Source of the DNA: Prochlorococcus sp. AG-355-A09
GTDB taxonomy: Bacteria; Cyanobacteriota; Cyanobacteriia; PCC-6307; Cyanobiaceae
Length of the DNA: 64,000 nt
Reading direction: 5' to 3'
Assembly: GCA_003280995.1 (NCBI GenBank)
Contig: QCDG01000008.1
Location: 1 to 64,000, forward strand
The notes beneath the pieces were generated by a model, which ran no database searches, had not been told where the DNA came from, and saw only the letters and a list, made by a program, of their open reading frames with translations. The stretch's first letter is position 1; each line of letters opens with the position of its first letter. The position numbers and the translations under genes are program-made. Positions 55,230-64,000 of the stretch are shown here, piece by piece.

Positions 55230-56579
55230 CTAAACCTCAATCCTATTTTTTAAATGTCTTTCAAATGCTTTTTCTAAACTAAGTTCTGTTGTGTAAGAAC
55301 CATAAAATGAATTATGAGTTTCTACAGAATGACCCATTGCAGCAGCAGCATCTTTTACTGATATTGGGATAGTGGAGCCCTTATGACATTGATGTGCATA
55401 CCTATGTCTCAAGCTGTAAGGAGTAATTTCAGGGTTAGTTTTAATTATTTCTCTCCATACCTTATTTCTTTCGATTAATTGCCTTAGTGCTTGACCAACA
55501 TCACCATATTTATTTTTATCTTTTACCATTTCTATTTGATTAAGGACTGGCAAAGGTAATGTAATCTTTTTTGATTCGAATAGTTCTATAAGGTTTTGGC
55601 CGAGGTTTTTCCTCGCCAAAAGATCCATAGGAAAAACTCTTCTATCTTCCTTTTTTGCTTTTGTGTTTATATTATTTTTGATATTACCAACATATAGTTT
55701 GCCATCTACAGCTCTAAGAACTGCAAGTTCAGAAAGCCTTAAGCCAAAAATAGATATCAAACCAACTGCTAGAAATAATGAAGAATCTCTTGATTCAAGA
55801 TCATCTAATAATCTTTGTAAATCATGTTCCTCGATATATGGAGTTAATTTATCTTGCTTAGTTCTATTAGATTTTCCAATTAGTTCTTTTCTATAGTCAT
55901 CGCTTGGCGGTTGCCATCTTTTTTCATTTTGTGAATGTCTTTCGATTCCATATTTTAAAATCTCACACCAAGCATTGATATATCTTTTTCTCTCATCAGG
56001 TTCTATATCAATGAGGTATTTATCTGATAATTTCTTTATAAGCTCAACTCCTGTATTTGGAGAAGGATTATTATTCATTTCTACTAAGAATCTACTAATT
56101 CTCCTAGCCCAATCTTTTTCGGTTTTACTTGTTAAACCTTGTTTAGTTTGCATGAACTGATCAACTTTTGATGCAGCATTTAAATATGCTTTTAACTCCT
56201 TTTCATAGTTGGCATCATTTTTATTTAGAGGCCTTATTAATAAGAAATCATTCCAACTTTTATTAGGTTGTTTCGTTGCATCTCCAATGAATTGAGCTTT
56301 CCATCTCCTTGTGGCTTCTTTGAGAGTTAGGTTTTTTTTAACAACTAATGGTTTTATAAATTCGATAGCTTTTAGTATCTCTATCCCTGAGGTTTTCTTC
56401 CATTCGATGGGTAAGGTTTGAGAGGTTCTTTTATTGGCAGAACCAAGCCCTTCGTTATAAACATATAAAAGTTTTGTTCTACCGCTATTTTCGCCATTAA
56501 CCCTAATTCCACGACCAAAATTAGTGCAGATATTTTTTCTTAATTCCTTTTCCCAAGAAGTGCTGTTAGCACTGGTCAT
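55230..56579 (-). CDS. int: Tyrosine recombinase (integrase)
   Basis: 449 residues. The N-terminal SAM-like core-binding region lies at about 110-215 and the catalytic domain follows to the end. Conserved residues are Arg281 in ISIFGLRLSELAVLRA, Arg391 in YSLRHRYAHQCHK (box II, with Tyr in place of the usual first His), His417 in AAMGHSVETHNSF and the nucleophile Tyr426 in NSFYGSYTTE. The gene sits inside the right end, 129 bp from the att site in tRNA-Thr. It is the enzyme expected to have integrated the element. The promoter region carries the tandem ATTAGTGCA motif. Confidence 0.92.
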   Translation of the reverse strand: MTSANSTSWEKELRKNICTNFGRGIRVNGENSGRTKLLYVYNEGLGSANKRTSQTLPIEWKKTSGIEILKAIEFIKPLVVKKNLTLKEATRRWKAQFIGDATKQPNKSWNDFLLIRPLNKNDANYEKELKAYLNAASKVDQFMQTKQGLTSKTEKDWARRISRFLVEMNNNPSPNTGVELIKKLSDKYLIDIEPDERKRYINAWCEILKYGIERHSQNEKRWQPPSDDYRKELIGKSNRTKQDKLTPYIEEHDLQRLLDDLESRDSSLFLAVGLISIFGLRLSELAVLRAVDGKLYVGNIKNNINTKAKKEDRRVFPMDLLARKNLGQNLIELFESKKITLPLPVLNQIEMVKDKNKYGDVGQALRQLIERNKVWREIIKTNPEITPYSLRHRYAHQCHKGSTIPISVKDAAAAMGHSVETHNSFYGSYTTELSLEKAFERHLKNRIEV

Positions 56580-56590
56580 TTTAAAAGTGT

Positions 56591-56616
56591 AATTAGTGCA
56601 AATATTAGTGCAGAAT
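56591..56616 (-). promoter_or_regulatory. Tandem ATTAGTGCA motif, right end copy
   Basis: 26-bp block with 24/26 identity to 32790-32815. It lies 11 bp upstream of the integrase start codon. With the left copy upstream of 32836, both outermost genes of the element share this block. Confidence 0.65.
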
Positions 56617-56631
56617 TGCTATATTGTCGAC

Positions 56632-56643
56632 ATATCTAGATAT
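56632..56643. promoter_or_regulatory. 12-bp perfect palindrome ATATCTAGATAT
   Basis: It lies between the integrase and the attR site. It could be a binding site for integrase, excisionase or a repressor. Its AT-richness makes chance occurrence possible. Confidence 0.4.
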
Positions 56644-56707
56644 ATCTGGTTATAAGTCAATCTTACCTTATTTCTTATAAACTCTTTTGCAGCAATGCTT
56701 TTGGCCA

Positions 56708-56779
<72 letters not shown>

Positions 56780-56789
56780 AATTTTAAAG

Positions 56790-56871
56790 TGGGCCGGGTT
56801 GGATTTGAACCAACGTAGGCAGAGCCAGCGGATTTACAGTCCGCCCCCTTTAACCACTCGGGCACCGACCC
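56790..56871 (-). tRNA. trnY-GTA: tRNA-Tyr (GTA anticodon)
   Basis: 82 nt with a long variable arm, as expected for class II tRNA-Tyr. GGGTCGG pairs with CCGGCCC (one G-T wobble), the anticodon loop carries GTA and the T-arm is TTGG-TTCAAAT-CCAA. Directly upstream of tRNA-Thr. Confidence 0.94.
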
Positions 56872-56973
56872 CCACTATTTGAACTTATCAGTTAATGGAC
56901 ACTTTGTGTGAAATTGTTTTGGTTTTTTTGTTTCTTTCTAGATAGCATTTGTAAAGAAAAGACTTTATTGATG

Positions 56974-57414
56974 ATGAATATTTTATTGATAAATGGACCA
57001 AATCTAAATCTTTTGGGCACTAGAGAACCTGAAATATATGGTAATAAAACATTGAGTGATATAGAAAAAGATTTAACTGAAGTTGCTAAAGAAAAAAGTA
57101 TTAATCTTGAGTGTTTTCAAAGTAATCACGAAGGAGAAATAGTAGATAAAATTCAGGAGTCTGTAAAAAGTATCCAAGGTATTCTTATAAACGCTGGTGC
57201 TTTTACTCATACCTCGATTTCTATTCGTGATGCTTTAATTGGATCGAAAATTCCTTTTGTAGAGTTACATATTTCAAATATTTTCAGTAGAGAAGATTTT
57301 CGTAAAGAATCTTTTCTTACAGATAAAGCTATAGGAATTATTAGTGGATTCGGCATATCAAGTTATTCCTTAGCTCTTGAAGGAATCATTGGATATTTGA
57401 GTATTAAAGATTAA
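56974..57414 (+). CDS. aroQ: 3-dehydroquinate dehydratase, type II (AroQ)
   Basis: Dehydrates 3-dehydroquinate to 3-dehydroshikimate in the shikimate pathway. The start is the ATG at 56974 ([20 protein letters not shown]); an adjacent ATG at 56971 is also possible, while a longer reading into the tRNA flank lacks support. Catalytic Tyr lies in [13 protein letters not shown] (about residue 24). [17 protein letters not shown] and [18 protein letters not shown] carry the conserved His residues and substrate contacts. About 146 residues, a normal length. It opens a long operon. Confidence 0.95.
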   Translation: MNILLINGPNLNLLGTREPEIYGNKTLSDIEKDLTEVAKEKSINLECFQSNHEGEIVDKIQESVKSIQGILINAGAFTHTSISIRDALIGSKIPFVELHISNIFSREDFRKESFLTDKAIGIISGFGISSYSLALEGIIGYLSIKD

Positions 57415-58023
57415 ATGCTAGTCGATTTTAAAAGGCCCACTTCTCATATTAAATTTTTATCGTCATTTACCTCAGATGAGTGGATCAAACTCGCATTATC
57501 TAATCCAATAGATCTTCTTATTGACCATGCTCATTGTGAAAGAAAAGCAGCAGGAGTAGCTATTCAATTGATGTTTAGATATCCATCAGAACCAAATCTG
57601 GCAGAAGTTTTAAGTCCAATAGCGAGAGAAGAATTAGAGCATTTTGAAAAAATACTTTATTTTTTAAAGGATCTTGGACATTCTCTTGAGTCCTTAAAAC
57701 CGCCTCCATATGGAGCTGAGTTGTCCAAGAATATAAGAAAGGAAGAGCCCAATAGAATGCTTGATAGTTTCTTAATAGCAGGACTTATTGAAGCAAGAAG
57801 TTATGAAAGATTAAGCTTGCTTGCGCTGAATTATGAAGATAAATCGTTTAAATCCCTTTATGAGTCACTGCTAGAGAGTGAGGCAAGACATTTTGGAGTT
57901 TACTGGAAACTAGCGCAAACTAAATTCTCTAAAGATCAAACTTTCAAAAGGTTAGAGGAATTGTCTGAAATTGAGTCAGCAATATTGGCTGAAACTTTTG
58001 TATTGCCAAGGGTACATAGCTAA
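57415..58023 (+). CDS. miaE: tRNA-(ms2io6A37) hydroxylase-like protein (MiaE)
   Basis: 202 residues. Di-iron ligands lie in LIDHAHCERKAAGVAIQLMF (about 35-54) and in REELEHFEKILYFLKDLGHS (about 70-88), with further Glu/His in EARSYERLSLLA and ESEARHFGVYW (about 120-165). This four-helix ferritin-like pattern is MiaE, which hydroxylates the modified base at tRNA position 37. The start is immediately after the aroQ stop. The C-terminal end overlaps no other confirmed gene; cobI starts 16 bp later. Confidence 0.88.
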   Translation: MLVDFKRPTSHIKFLSSFTSDEWIKLALSNPIDLLIDHAHCERKAAGVAIQLMFRYPSEPNLAEVLSPIAREELEHFEKILYFLKDLGHSLESLKPPPYGAELSKNIRKEEPNRMLDSFLIAGLIEARSYERLSLLALNYEDKSFKSLYESLLESEARHFGVYWKLAQTKFSKDQTFKRLEELSEIESAILAETFVLPRVHS

Positions 58024-58039
58024 AGTTAAAAAAATAAAA

Positions 58040-58795
58040 ATGATAATAAAAAAGTTCTTAAGTTTACTTAATCCATATAAAACTGATTTACCAACATTCA
58101 CCATCGTTGGTGTAGGCCCTGGAGATCCATCGCTTTTAACAATTGCTGCTGTGGATGCAATAAAAAAAGCGAAAGTTATAGTTTTCCCAATATCAGATGA
58201 TAATAAAAAGAGTTTTGCTGCGGAAATAGTCAAGAAATACACCAAATTTAAAAAAAATATCCCTATCATCTTCCCAATGGCTAGGAAGGATTTTGATCCA
58301 GATGAAATATGGTCTAATGCTGTAGAAAAAATTGTGAAATTTATAAAAAATGGCGAATCAGTTGTTTTACTTTGTCTTGGAGATACTTCACTATTTGCAA
58401 GCTCTTCTAATATCTTGAGGTTACTAAAAATTAATCATGCTGAAATTATTACCAAAACAATACCTGGTATTTCCTCTATTTCAGCGGCAGCAGCTTTGAA
58501 TGATTTTGATTTGGTAAAAAAAGGCGAGACATTAATCATCAAAGAATGCCCTTCTTCAGAATCTGAACTAACAACCCTAATTAGGGAAAGTAAGGCAAAT
58601 AAAACGGTATTGGCAATTATGAAAGTTGGCAAAAGATGGAATTTAGTTAGGGAAATTTTAAAAAAAGAGGATATCATCAATACAACATTAATAGCTTTAA
58701 GTGTTGGGATGCCTGATCAAATTATTCAATATGCATCACAATATAATAAGGAATTTATGCCTTATTTTTCTTTGATTTTGATAAGGTTCGATTAA
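58040..58795 (+). CDS. cobI: Precorrin-2 C20-methyltransferase (CobI/CbiL)
   Basis: SAM-dependent step in the corrin ring pathway to cobalamin/pseudocobalamin. About 251 residues. The Met at 58040 is used because the longer frame runs into miaE. The TP-methylase pattern is visible: FTIVGVGPGDPSLLTIAAVD (about 21-40), VVLLCLGDTSLFASSSNILR (about 110-130) and TIPGISSISAAAALNDFDLV (about 145-165). Length is in the usual range. Its stop overlaps the next gene (TAATG). Confidence 0.9.
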   Translation: MIIKKFLSLLNPYKTDLPTFTIVGVGPGDPSLLTIAAVDAIKKAKVIVFPISDDNKKSFAAEIVKKYTKFKKNIPIIFPMARKDFDPDEIWSNAVEKIVKFIKNGESVVLLCLGDTSLFASSSNILRLLKINHAEIITKTIPGISSISAAAALNDFDLVKKGETLIIKECPSSESELTTLIRESKANKTVLAIMKVGKRWNLVREILKKEDIINTTLIALSVGMPDQIIQYASQYNKEFMPYFSLILIRFD

Positions 58796-59280
58796 TGTAT
58801 AAAAAAGAAAAATTAGTTGAAAACAAATTTACATGGCCAATATGTAAGGATCTATTATTTCTTGTTCTCGAAGATAGGGTTAGTGATGTTTTTGTTTGTG
58901 AATTGGTTTGGGAAAGACTTTTTTATACTAAAGAACTCTCTATAAATAATTGGGTCTTTAGCGCATTAACTCCTTCTTATTGGTCAGAAAAATTTGAAAA
59001 AGCTCCTCAAATCATTTCAGAGCGACCAGCCTCAATACATTTGACTCGATCAATTCCAAAAGAATATAAACAGGGATTGAAGAATTTTCTCAATTTTAAA
59101 GGTTATAAGATTAATGAACTCTATCCAAGAAGAACTAGAAGAGCGACTGCAGTAAATTGGTTGATTTATTGGGCGATTGAAAATGATTGTTTTTCAAAAG
59201 ATAGTGGATTAATGCCAAGTCCTAGTTCACCCCCTGTTAATCCAGTTAAAGGACATTTTGGCGATCCAGAAATTAAATAA
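58795..59280 (+). CDS. DUF1823 family protein
   Basis: 161 residues. VCELVWERLFYTKELSINNW, then FSALTPSYWSEKF and ERPASIHLTRSIPKEYKQGL, matches the DUF1823 cyanobacterial/plastid family, function unknown. The C-terminal part is conserved RRATAVNWLIYWAIENDCFS and a disordered end SPSSPPVNPVKGHFGDPE. The start overlaps the cobI stop. No metal or catalytic motif is obvious. Confidence 0.75.
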   Translation: MYKKEKLVENKFTWPICKDLLFLVLEDRVSDVFVCELVWERLFYTKELSINNWVFSALTPSYWSEKFEKAPQIISERPASIHLTRSIPKEYKQGLKNFLNFKGYKINELYPRRTRRATAVNWLIYWAIENDCFSKDSGLMPSPSSPPVNPVKGHFGDPEIK

Positions 59281-59354
59281 GTTTTTTTGAAAAAGGTAAA
59301 TGATTCTATAAAAGGTATAGTTGTAATGGATACTACTTTCTTTGGAGAGAAGAA

Positions 59355-60728
59355 TTGATTCTTCCTACAATAGCAATTATCGGAAGACCTAACGTTGGGA
59401 AATCTACCTTAGTTAATCGTCTTTGCCAAAGTAATGACGCAATAGTATTTGATAAGCCAGGTGTTACAAGAGATAGAACTTATCAAAATGCTTCATGGGG
59501 AGGTAAGGAATTTCAAATTGTTGATACTGGAGGTTTAGTTTTTGATGATGATAGTGAATTTCTCCCAGAGATAAGAACACAAGTTTTCTTAGCTCTAGAA
59601 GAGGCTTCACTCGCGTTACTGGTGGTAGATGGGAATCAAGGCGTTACTGATGGTGATTTATCAATAGCAAAATGGTTAAGAAACTCAAGCTGTAAAACAA
59701 TTGTTGCTGTTAATAAATGTGAATCGACTACTCTAGGAATATCCCTAGCTTCAGAGTTCTGGAAATTAGGATTGGGCGAACCTAACCCTGTTTCAGCTAT
59801 TCATGGTTCAGGTACTGGTGATCTTTTAGATCTCGTGATTGGCGAACTTCCTGAAAATAATATCCAGGATGATGAAGAAAAGATAATGATGTCTATTATT
59901 GGTAGGCCTAATGTTGGTAAATCTAGTTTGTTAAATTCAATCTGTGGAGAAAAAAGAGCAATAGTTAGTGATATTAGTGGTACGACAACTGATTCAATAG
60001 ATACGCTCATTAAAAAAGGTGATAATCATTGGAAAATTATTGATACTGCGGGGATTAGAAGAAAGAAAAATGTTAAATATGGCACTGAATTTTTTGGTAT
60101 TAATAGGGCTTTTAAATCTATAGATAGAAGTGATGTTTGTGTTTTAGTTATAGATGCTATTGATGGAGTAACTGATCAAGACCAGAAGCTGGCTGGGCGC
60201 ATAGAAGAACAAGGCAGAGCTTGCATAATTGTTGTTAATAAATGGGATCTTGTAAAAAAAAATAGTTCAACAATTTATCAAGTAGAAAAAGAACTTAGAT
60301 CTAAACTTTATTTTTTACACTGGTCAAAAATGATTTTTATATCTGCCCTAACTGGTCAAAGGGTTGATAATATTTTTGAGCATGCTCTCAATGCTGTAAA
60401 TCAACATAGAAGAAGAGTTACAACATCTGTAGTTAATGAAGTACTTAAAGAATCAATCAGTTGGAAAAGTCCTCCAACGAAGAGAAGCGGAAAGCAAGGT
60501 AGGCTTTATTACGGTACTCAAGTAAAGAACAAACCTCCCACTTTTACTCTTTTTGTAAATGACCCTAAATTATTCGGAATAACTTATAGAAGATATATTG
60601 AAAAACAAATTAGAGTAAATTTAGGCTTTGAAGGCACACCCCTCATTTTACTTTGGAGAGGGAAACAGCAAAGAGCTTTAAATAAAGAAGTCGAAAGAGA
60701 AAATATTGAGTTAATTCAAAAAGATTAA
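59355..60728 (+). CDS. der: Ribosome-associated GTPase Der (EngA)
   Basis: 457 residues, TTG start with a GGAGAG-like Shine-Dalgarno just before it. Two tandem G domains: [16 protein letters not shown] (about 9-24) and again [16 protein letters not shown] (about 182-197), each with its DTGG/DTAG, NKCE and NKWD motifs. A KH-like domain follows at the C-terminus ([20 protein letters not shown], about 385-404). Der assists 50S subunit assembly. Length normal. Its stop overlaps the downstream gene (TAATG). Confidence 0.96.
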   Translation: MILPTIAIIGRPNVGKSTLVNRLCQSNDAIVFDKPGVTRDRTYQNASWGGKEFQIVDTGGLVFDDDSEFLPEIRTQVFLALEEASLALLVVDGNQGVTDGDLSIAKWLRNSSCKTIVAVNKCESTTLGISLASEFWKLGLGEPNPVSAIHGSGTGDLLDLVIGELPENNIQDDEEKIMMSIIGRPNVGKSSLLNSICGEKRAIVSDISGTTTDSIDTLIKKGDNHWKIIDTAGIRRKKNVKYGTEFFGINRAFKSIDRSDVCVLVIDAIDGVTDQDQKLAGRIEEQGRACIIVVNKWDLVKKNSSTIYQVEKELRSKLYFLHWSKMIFISALTGQRVDNIFEHALNAVNQHRRRVTTSVVNEVLKESISWKSPPTKRSGKQGRLYYGTQVKNKPPTFTLFVNDPKLFGITYRRYIEKQIRVNLGFEGTPLILLWRGKQQRALNKEVERENIELIQKD

Positions 60729-61642
60729 TGAATTTGCTAACCAAATTTTCTGTTGGTCAATACGTTCATGGTAATAGAAGTTGGCTAAGAATTATAGATA
60801 GTAGATTAAAAATAATTATCGTAATGATATTTTTAATCACTCCAATCTGGGCAGGTCCAATATGGAGATTGAGTTTAGTTGGTTTTTTACTATTAATTAC
60901 TTTTTTAAGTTTTTTGCCATCTAGAGTATGGTGGCGATCATTATTTTTTCTCTCATGCTTGTCACTTTTAATTGGATGTATATCAATTCTTGCCTCTTCT
61001 GATATTCAATCTCTTGATGGCTACTTGAGAAATCCCAATGAGTTGCAAGTAGTACTGGAAAGCCAAAAAGAATGGAATATTTTGCAAATTCCTTCGCAGA
61101 AGATATGGTTTATTAATTTTGGTCCTTATAACTTATCAAGAAAAGCCTTTGAATTAGGAATAAAAACCTCCACTTTGATATTTACCGTTATTCATAGTGT
61201 GAATTTGATGCTTTTAACCACATTGCAGGAAGACATTGTATGGGGATTAAGTTGGTTTATGTATCCATTAAGAAAGATTGGATTGCCAACTAGTAAATGG
61301 CTGTTTCAGTTGTTAATTGCATTACGTTTTATTCCCCTAGTGCAGGAAGAACTTCAAAATATCATTAAATCAGTTTCAGTTAGATCAATCAATTTTCGAA
61401 ATTTAGGATTAAAGAAATCTTTTAATGTTTTGTTAATCTTAGTAGAGAGGTTATTTCAAAATATTTTTCTGAGAATTGATCATGGAGCAGAATCATTACT
61501 TTCAAAAAAAAATATTATTATTAAAACCAACAGATTTAGAACTCTTTATCCTTCAAAATCACTCAATGTAATTATTAATACATTATCGATTTGTTTTATT
61601 TGCATAGCAATTTTTCTTAGAAAACTGTATGGTGCATTATAA
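60728..61642 (+). CDS. EcfT/CbiQ-family transmembrane transport protein
   Basis: 304 residues with six or so hydrophobic helices (about 30-60, 75-95, 155-175, 185-215 and 280-300). HGNRSWLRIIDSRLKIIIVM and the C-terminal ARF-like region (SVSVRSINFRNLGLKKSFNV) fit the T component of energy-coupling-factor transporters. In marine cyanobacteria such genes are annotated as cobalt- or vitamin-transport-like; the substrate cannot be told. No ATPase or S component is nearby, so it would share one encoded elsewhere. The start overlaps the der stop. Confidence 0.8.
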   Translation: MNLLTKFSVGQYVHGNRSWLRIIDSRLKIIIVMIFLITPIWAGPIWRLSLVGFLLLITFLSFLPSRVWWRSLFFLSCLSLLIGCISILASSDIQSLDGYLRNPNELQVVLESQKEWNILQIPSQKIWFINFGPYNLSRKAFELGIKTSTLIFTVIHSVNLMLLTTLQEDIVWGLSWFMYPLRKIGLPTSKWLFQLLIALRFIPLVQEELQNIIKSVSVRSINFRNLGLKKSFNVLLILVERLFQNIFLRIDHGAESLLSKKNIIIKTNRFRTLYPSKSLNVIINTLSICFICIAIFLRKLYGAL

Positions 61643-61660
61643 ATAACACAATAATTAGGT

Positions 61661-61927
61661 TTGAGTTCTGAGCGTTATTTAAACCATCCAACATTTGGTA
61701 TGTTGTACCAAGTCTCACCTGGAAATGATGGGAGAGATATTTATGCGACTTTATATGCTCAAAAAATGTTTTTTTTGGTAGAAGTTAGACAGAGAGAAGT
61801 TTTTTTTGAAGTTATACCTTACTTAGATGCTCGTAATCAGGCGGAATTAAACCTTCAAAAAGCTAGAAGAAAAGGATCTCAAGAACTATCTAAATGGGAG
61901 AATTTATTTACGCAAACTTTCTTATAA
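61661..61927 (+). CDS. pipX: PipX, PII- and NtcA-interacting coactivator
   Basis: 88 residues, TTG start. RYLNHPTFGMLYQVSPGNDG followed by ATLYAQKMFFLVEVRQREVF shows the tudor-like PipX fold, followed by C-terminal helices. PipX bridges PII (GlnB) and the nitrogen regulator NtcA according to 2-oxoglutarate. pipY follows with a 3-bp gap, the conserved cyanobacterial arrangement. Confidence 0.92.
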   Translation: MSSERYLNHPTFGMLYQVSPGNDGRDIYATLYAQKMFFLVEVRQREVFFEVIPYLDARNQAELNLQKARRKGSQELSKWENLFTQTFL

Positions 61928-61930
61928 AAT

Positions 61931-62566
61931 GTGAACCCTGCAAATTATTTAGAAATAAAAAATAAAATTCCTTCAAATGTAAATATTCTTGCGGTAAGTA
62001 AAGGATTTAAAAGTCAAGAAATCAAGACTATTCAAAATATAGGTCAGAACGATTTTGGTGAAAGTAAGGTTCAAGAGGCGCTTGAAAAACAATTAACCTT
62101 AAAAGATCATAAACAAATAAATTGGCACTTTATTGGAAGAATACAAAGTAATAAAATAAGAAAAATAGTTCAAAATTTTAAATACATTCATTCAGTAGAT
62201 TCATTTGAAAAGTTGCAAAAGATTTCTAATATTTCACGTGAAGAGAAGAAAAATCCATTAATAATGTTGCAGGTTAAGTTGAGTGATGACCCTACTAAAG
62301 GAGGCTTTAATCCTGAATTTTTAATAATGAAATGGAGGGAAATTCAAGAGTTGAAAAATATTTCATTAACCGGTTTGATGACTATCAATCCTAAAGGACT
62401 TAGCTCTAAAGAAAATTCAGGGTTGTTCAAAAAATGTCGTGCTCTCGCTGATTCACTGCAACTACCAGATTGTTCAATGGGGATGTCTGGAGATTGGGAG
62501 GAAGCTATTGACGCTGGATCTACTTGGTTAAGATTAGGATCATTGATTTTTGGAGGTAGATCCTAA
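61931..62566 (+). CDS. pipY: PipY, PLP homeostasis protein (YggS/PROSC family)
   Basis: 211 residues, GTG start; an overlapping ATG is out of frame. The PLP lysine is in NVNILAVSKGFKSQEIKTIQ (about Lys 25). FGESKVQEALEKQ and WHFIGRIQSNKIRKIVQNF (about 70-88) follow, then GLMTINPKGL and the phosphate-binding C-terminal end CSMGMSGDWEEAIDAGSTWL. Binds pyridoxal phosphate and controls vitamin B6 and amino-acid homeostasis. It is functionally linked to PipX. Confidence 0.95.
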   Translation: MNPANYLEIKNKIPSNVNILAVSKGFKSQEIKTIQNIGQNDFGESKVQEALEKQLTLKDHKQINWHFIGRIQSNKIRKIVQNFKYIHSVDSFEKLQKISNISREEKKNPLIMLQVKLSDDPTKGGFNPEFLIMKWREIQELKNISLTGLMTINPKGLSSKENSGLFKKCRALADSLQLPDCSMGMSGDWEEAIDAGSTWLRLGSLIFGGRS

Positions 62567-62716
62567 TTAGTTATTTTTTTATAAAAATCTTATCTATAAA
62601 CTTGCAGTTAAGTTCAACTAACGTTATTTAAGTATAGGTAGTTTATTCATTTAAAAAATGAATCTATTACTTAAGGTTCTTAAACCTTAGTAATCAATTT
62701 CAAGAGGATTTAAAAG

Positions 62717-63292
62717 GTGTCACTTATTTCTAGATTAAAGGCAGTAGTTGCAGGGGATGAGTATCTCGATGATGATTTTGATGAGTTGGATTATGCTTCA
62801 GAGGATGAATTAAATGATATTAATAATTTCAAACAAAATCCAAAGAATGCAAATGCTCTTGCAAATTCCAATCCATTCGATTTTATGAATAACAACAGAT
62901 CATCAAAAGTAGTTGGTATGCCTGGAATCTCAAATTCATCCTCAGAAGTAAGCTTAATGGAACCCAGAAGTTTTGATGAGATGCCTCAAGCGATACAAGC
63001 ATTAAGAGAAAGAAAAACTGTAATACTCAATTTAACTATGATGGATCCTGATCAAGCTCAAAGAGCGGTTGATTTTATTGCTGGGGGCACATATGCAATT
63101 GATGGACATCAAGAGAGAGTCGGTGAAAGTATTTTCCTTTTTGCTCCAAGTTGTGTAAATGTAACTAGTTCTTCCCCAGAAGAAGCTTCTCCTTCTTCTG
63201 TCTCTACAGAAAACACACCACAATATAGTTTGGGCAAAAATACTACTCCTGAACCAGCATGGGGGAATTCTAAATTAAGTGCTTATTCATGA
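62717..63292 (+). CDS. sepF: Cell-division protein SepF
   Basis: 191 residues, GTG start preceded by a weak GA-rich site. The acidic, disordered N-terminus (about 10-60) is followed by the SepF domain (about 80-150), with [20 protein letters not shown], then [20 protein letters not shown] and [17 protein letters not shown]. The N-terminal [12 protein letters not shown] helix is the membrane-targeting region. SepF anchors and aligns FtsZ. The C-terminus is extended and Ser/Pro-rich. 150 bp of non-coding sequence precede it, so it may have its own promoter. Confidence 0.95.
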   Translation: MSLISRLKAVVAGDEYLDDDFDELDYASEDELNDINNFKQNPKNANALANSNPFDFMNNNRSSKVVGMPGISNSSSEVSLMEPRSFDEMPQAIQALRERKTVILNLTMMDPDQAQRAVDFIAGGTYAIDGHQERVGESIFLFAPSCVNVTSSSPEEASPSSVSTENTPQYSLGKNTTPEPAWGNSKLSAYS

Positions 63293-63299
63293 TTAATCT

Positions 63300-64000
63300 G
63301 TGACAGATAAAATTGCGGTAATTGGTTTTGGAAATATTGCGAGTGCTATAGTTACACCTCTATTAGATAACAAATTAATTCAGCCAGAGAATGTTTTTTG
63401 TGTTGTAAATACAGAAAAAAGTTTAGAAAAAATAAAAAATAATTATAAACATAATATAAACGTTTATAAATCAGGTTCTAAAGAGTCAAAAATAATTTGG
63501 GATTGTCAATATAAACTTCTTTCGATAAAACCCCAACAATTAAATGACATAAATGAGGCCCATCATATAAAAAATAAGGATAATTTAATAGTTTCTATTC
63601 TTGCCGGAGTTTCAATAAATAGACTTGCTCAAAAGTTTCCTAATCATAAATGTGTGAGAGTGGTTACAAATATTCCAATAACTATTGGAAAAGGTTTAAC
63701 AGGGATTTCTTGGGGAGAAGAAATTACAGAAGATCAGAAACAATTCACAAAAAAATTATTTGAAAATACTAGTAAAATTTATGAATTTACTGAAGATTAC
63801 CTTGATATATTTTTAGCTTTAACTTCATCAGGTCCTGCAATTATTGCTTTAATTATAGAAGCATTAAGTGATGGAGGATTAAGCGGGGGATTACCAAAAA
63901 TAATTTCAGAGGAACTTGTAATGGAAATGATACTAGGGACTATTTTTCTAATAAAGGAAAATAAACTTACTACTTCTGAGCTTAAAAATTTAGTAACCTC
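63300..64000 (+). CDS. proC: Pyrroline-5-carboxylate reductase (ProC), truncated by the window edge
   Basis: Last step of proline synthesis. The GTG start gives MTDKIAVIGFGNIASAIVTP, the NADPH Rossmann fold. The following ILAGVSINRLAQKF and RVVTNIPITIGKGLTG fit the ProC pattern, as do LTSSGPAIIALIIEALSDGG (about 178-197) and ELVMEMILGTIFL. The gene continues beyond 64000. It begins 7 bp after the sepF stop, so it belongs to the same operon. Confidence 0.93.
   Translation, partial: MTDKIAVIGFGNIASAIVTPLLDNKLIQPENVFCVVNTEKSLEKIKNNYKHNINVYKSGSKESKIIWDCQYKLLSIKPQQLNDINEAHHIKNKDNLIVSILAGVSINRLAQKFPNHKCVRVVTNIPITIGKGLTGISWGEEITEDQKQFTKKLFENTSKIYEFTEDYLDIFLALTSSGPAIIALIIEALSDGGLSGGLPKIISEELVMEMILGTIFLIKENKLTTSELKNLVT

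Noticed and set aside
32790-56616. CRISPR array from repeated ATTAGTGCA
   Set aside because: Only two short copies occur at each end, with 3-bp spacing and no spacers or cas genes.
56908-56973. Longer N-terminus for aroQ
   Set aside because: The added residues are hydrophobic and lie next to the tRNA genes; the AroQ family starts at [10 protein letters not shown].
57971-58039. Longer N-terminus for cobI
   Set aside because: It would overlap miaE by 53 bp in another frame; TP-methylase homology begins after the Met at 58040.

Overview
The window is a low-GC (roughly 30% outside the rRNA genes) cyanobacterial chromosome segment. It carries one rRNA operon, psaE, a plastoquinol terminal oxidase, a carotenoid isomerase-like enzyme, pipX-pipY and very many small hypothetical and membrane microproteins. 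Gene content, the tRNA-Thr/tRNA-Tyr/aroQ order and the streamlined AT-rich sequence point to Prochlorococcus, probably a high-light-adapted lineage.

Layout: 1-5.2 kb is 16S, tRNA-Ile, tRNA-Ala, 23S, 5S and a terminator. 5.2-32.6 kb is ordinary host sequence mixed with a hypothetical-rich, flexible stretch. It holds mutM-psaE, a LysM protein, an aldehyde dehydrogenase, PTOX, a CrtISO-like enzyme, tatA, a peroxiredoxin, arfB, a CPBP protease, a proline iminopeptidase, a photolyase and the tenA-thiD thiamine salvage pair. About twenty short genes of 28-60 codons lie between them. 32,678-56,753 is a 24-kb integrated element. 56.7-64 kb is a compact housekeeping operon: aroQ, miaE, cobI, DUF1823, der, an EcfT/CbiQ-like gene, pipX, pipY, sepF and the start of proC.

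The 24-kb element is the centrepiece. A 46-bp direct repeat of the 3' part of tRNA-Thr(GGU) bounds it. The intact tRNA lies at the right end, next to a tyrosine recombinase, and the tRNA remnant lies at the left end. It has a RepA/RecA-like ATPase, a small excisionase-like HTH protein, a zinc-ribbon protein and an HTH protein at the far end. This organisation fits the Prochlorococcus tRNA-integrating elements known as tycheposons. Its cargo is defence. There is a complete class 1 DISARM operon (drmD-drmMI-drmA-drmB-drmC). A separate three-gene cassette has a CoiA-like/T5orf172 protein, an EVE-like HNH endonuclease and a DUF4268 PD-(D/E)XK protein. A further GIY-YIG-like (T5orf172) protein and three small exported proteins lie next to DISARM. 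Degenerate tRNA-Pro-like 3' halves flank the three-gene cassette, which suggests it was once a separate mobile unit.

Two non-coding patterns deserve attention. A tandem ATTAGTGCA motif occurs just inside both ends of the element, upstream of the terminal genes. A TTGACAGTCGAT element follows stop codons both in the host flank and inside the element. All functional statements come from reading the sequence; no database searches were run.
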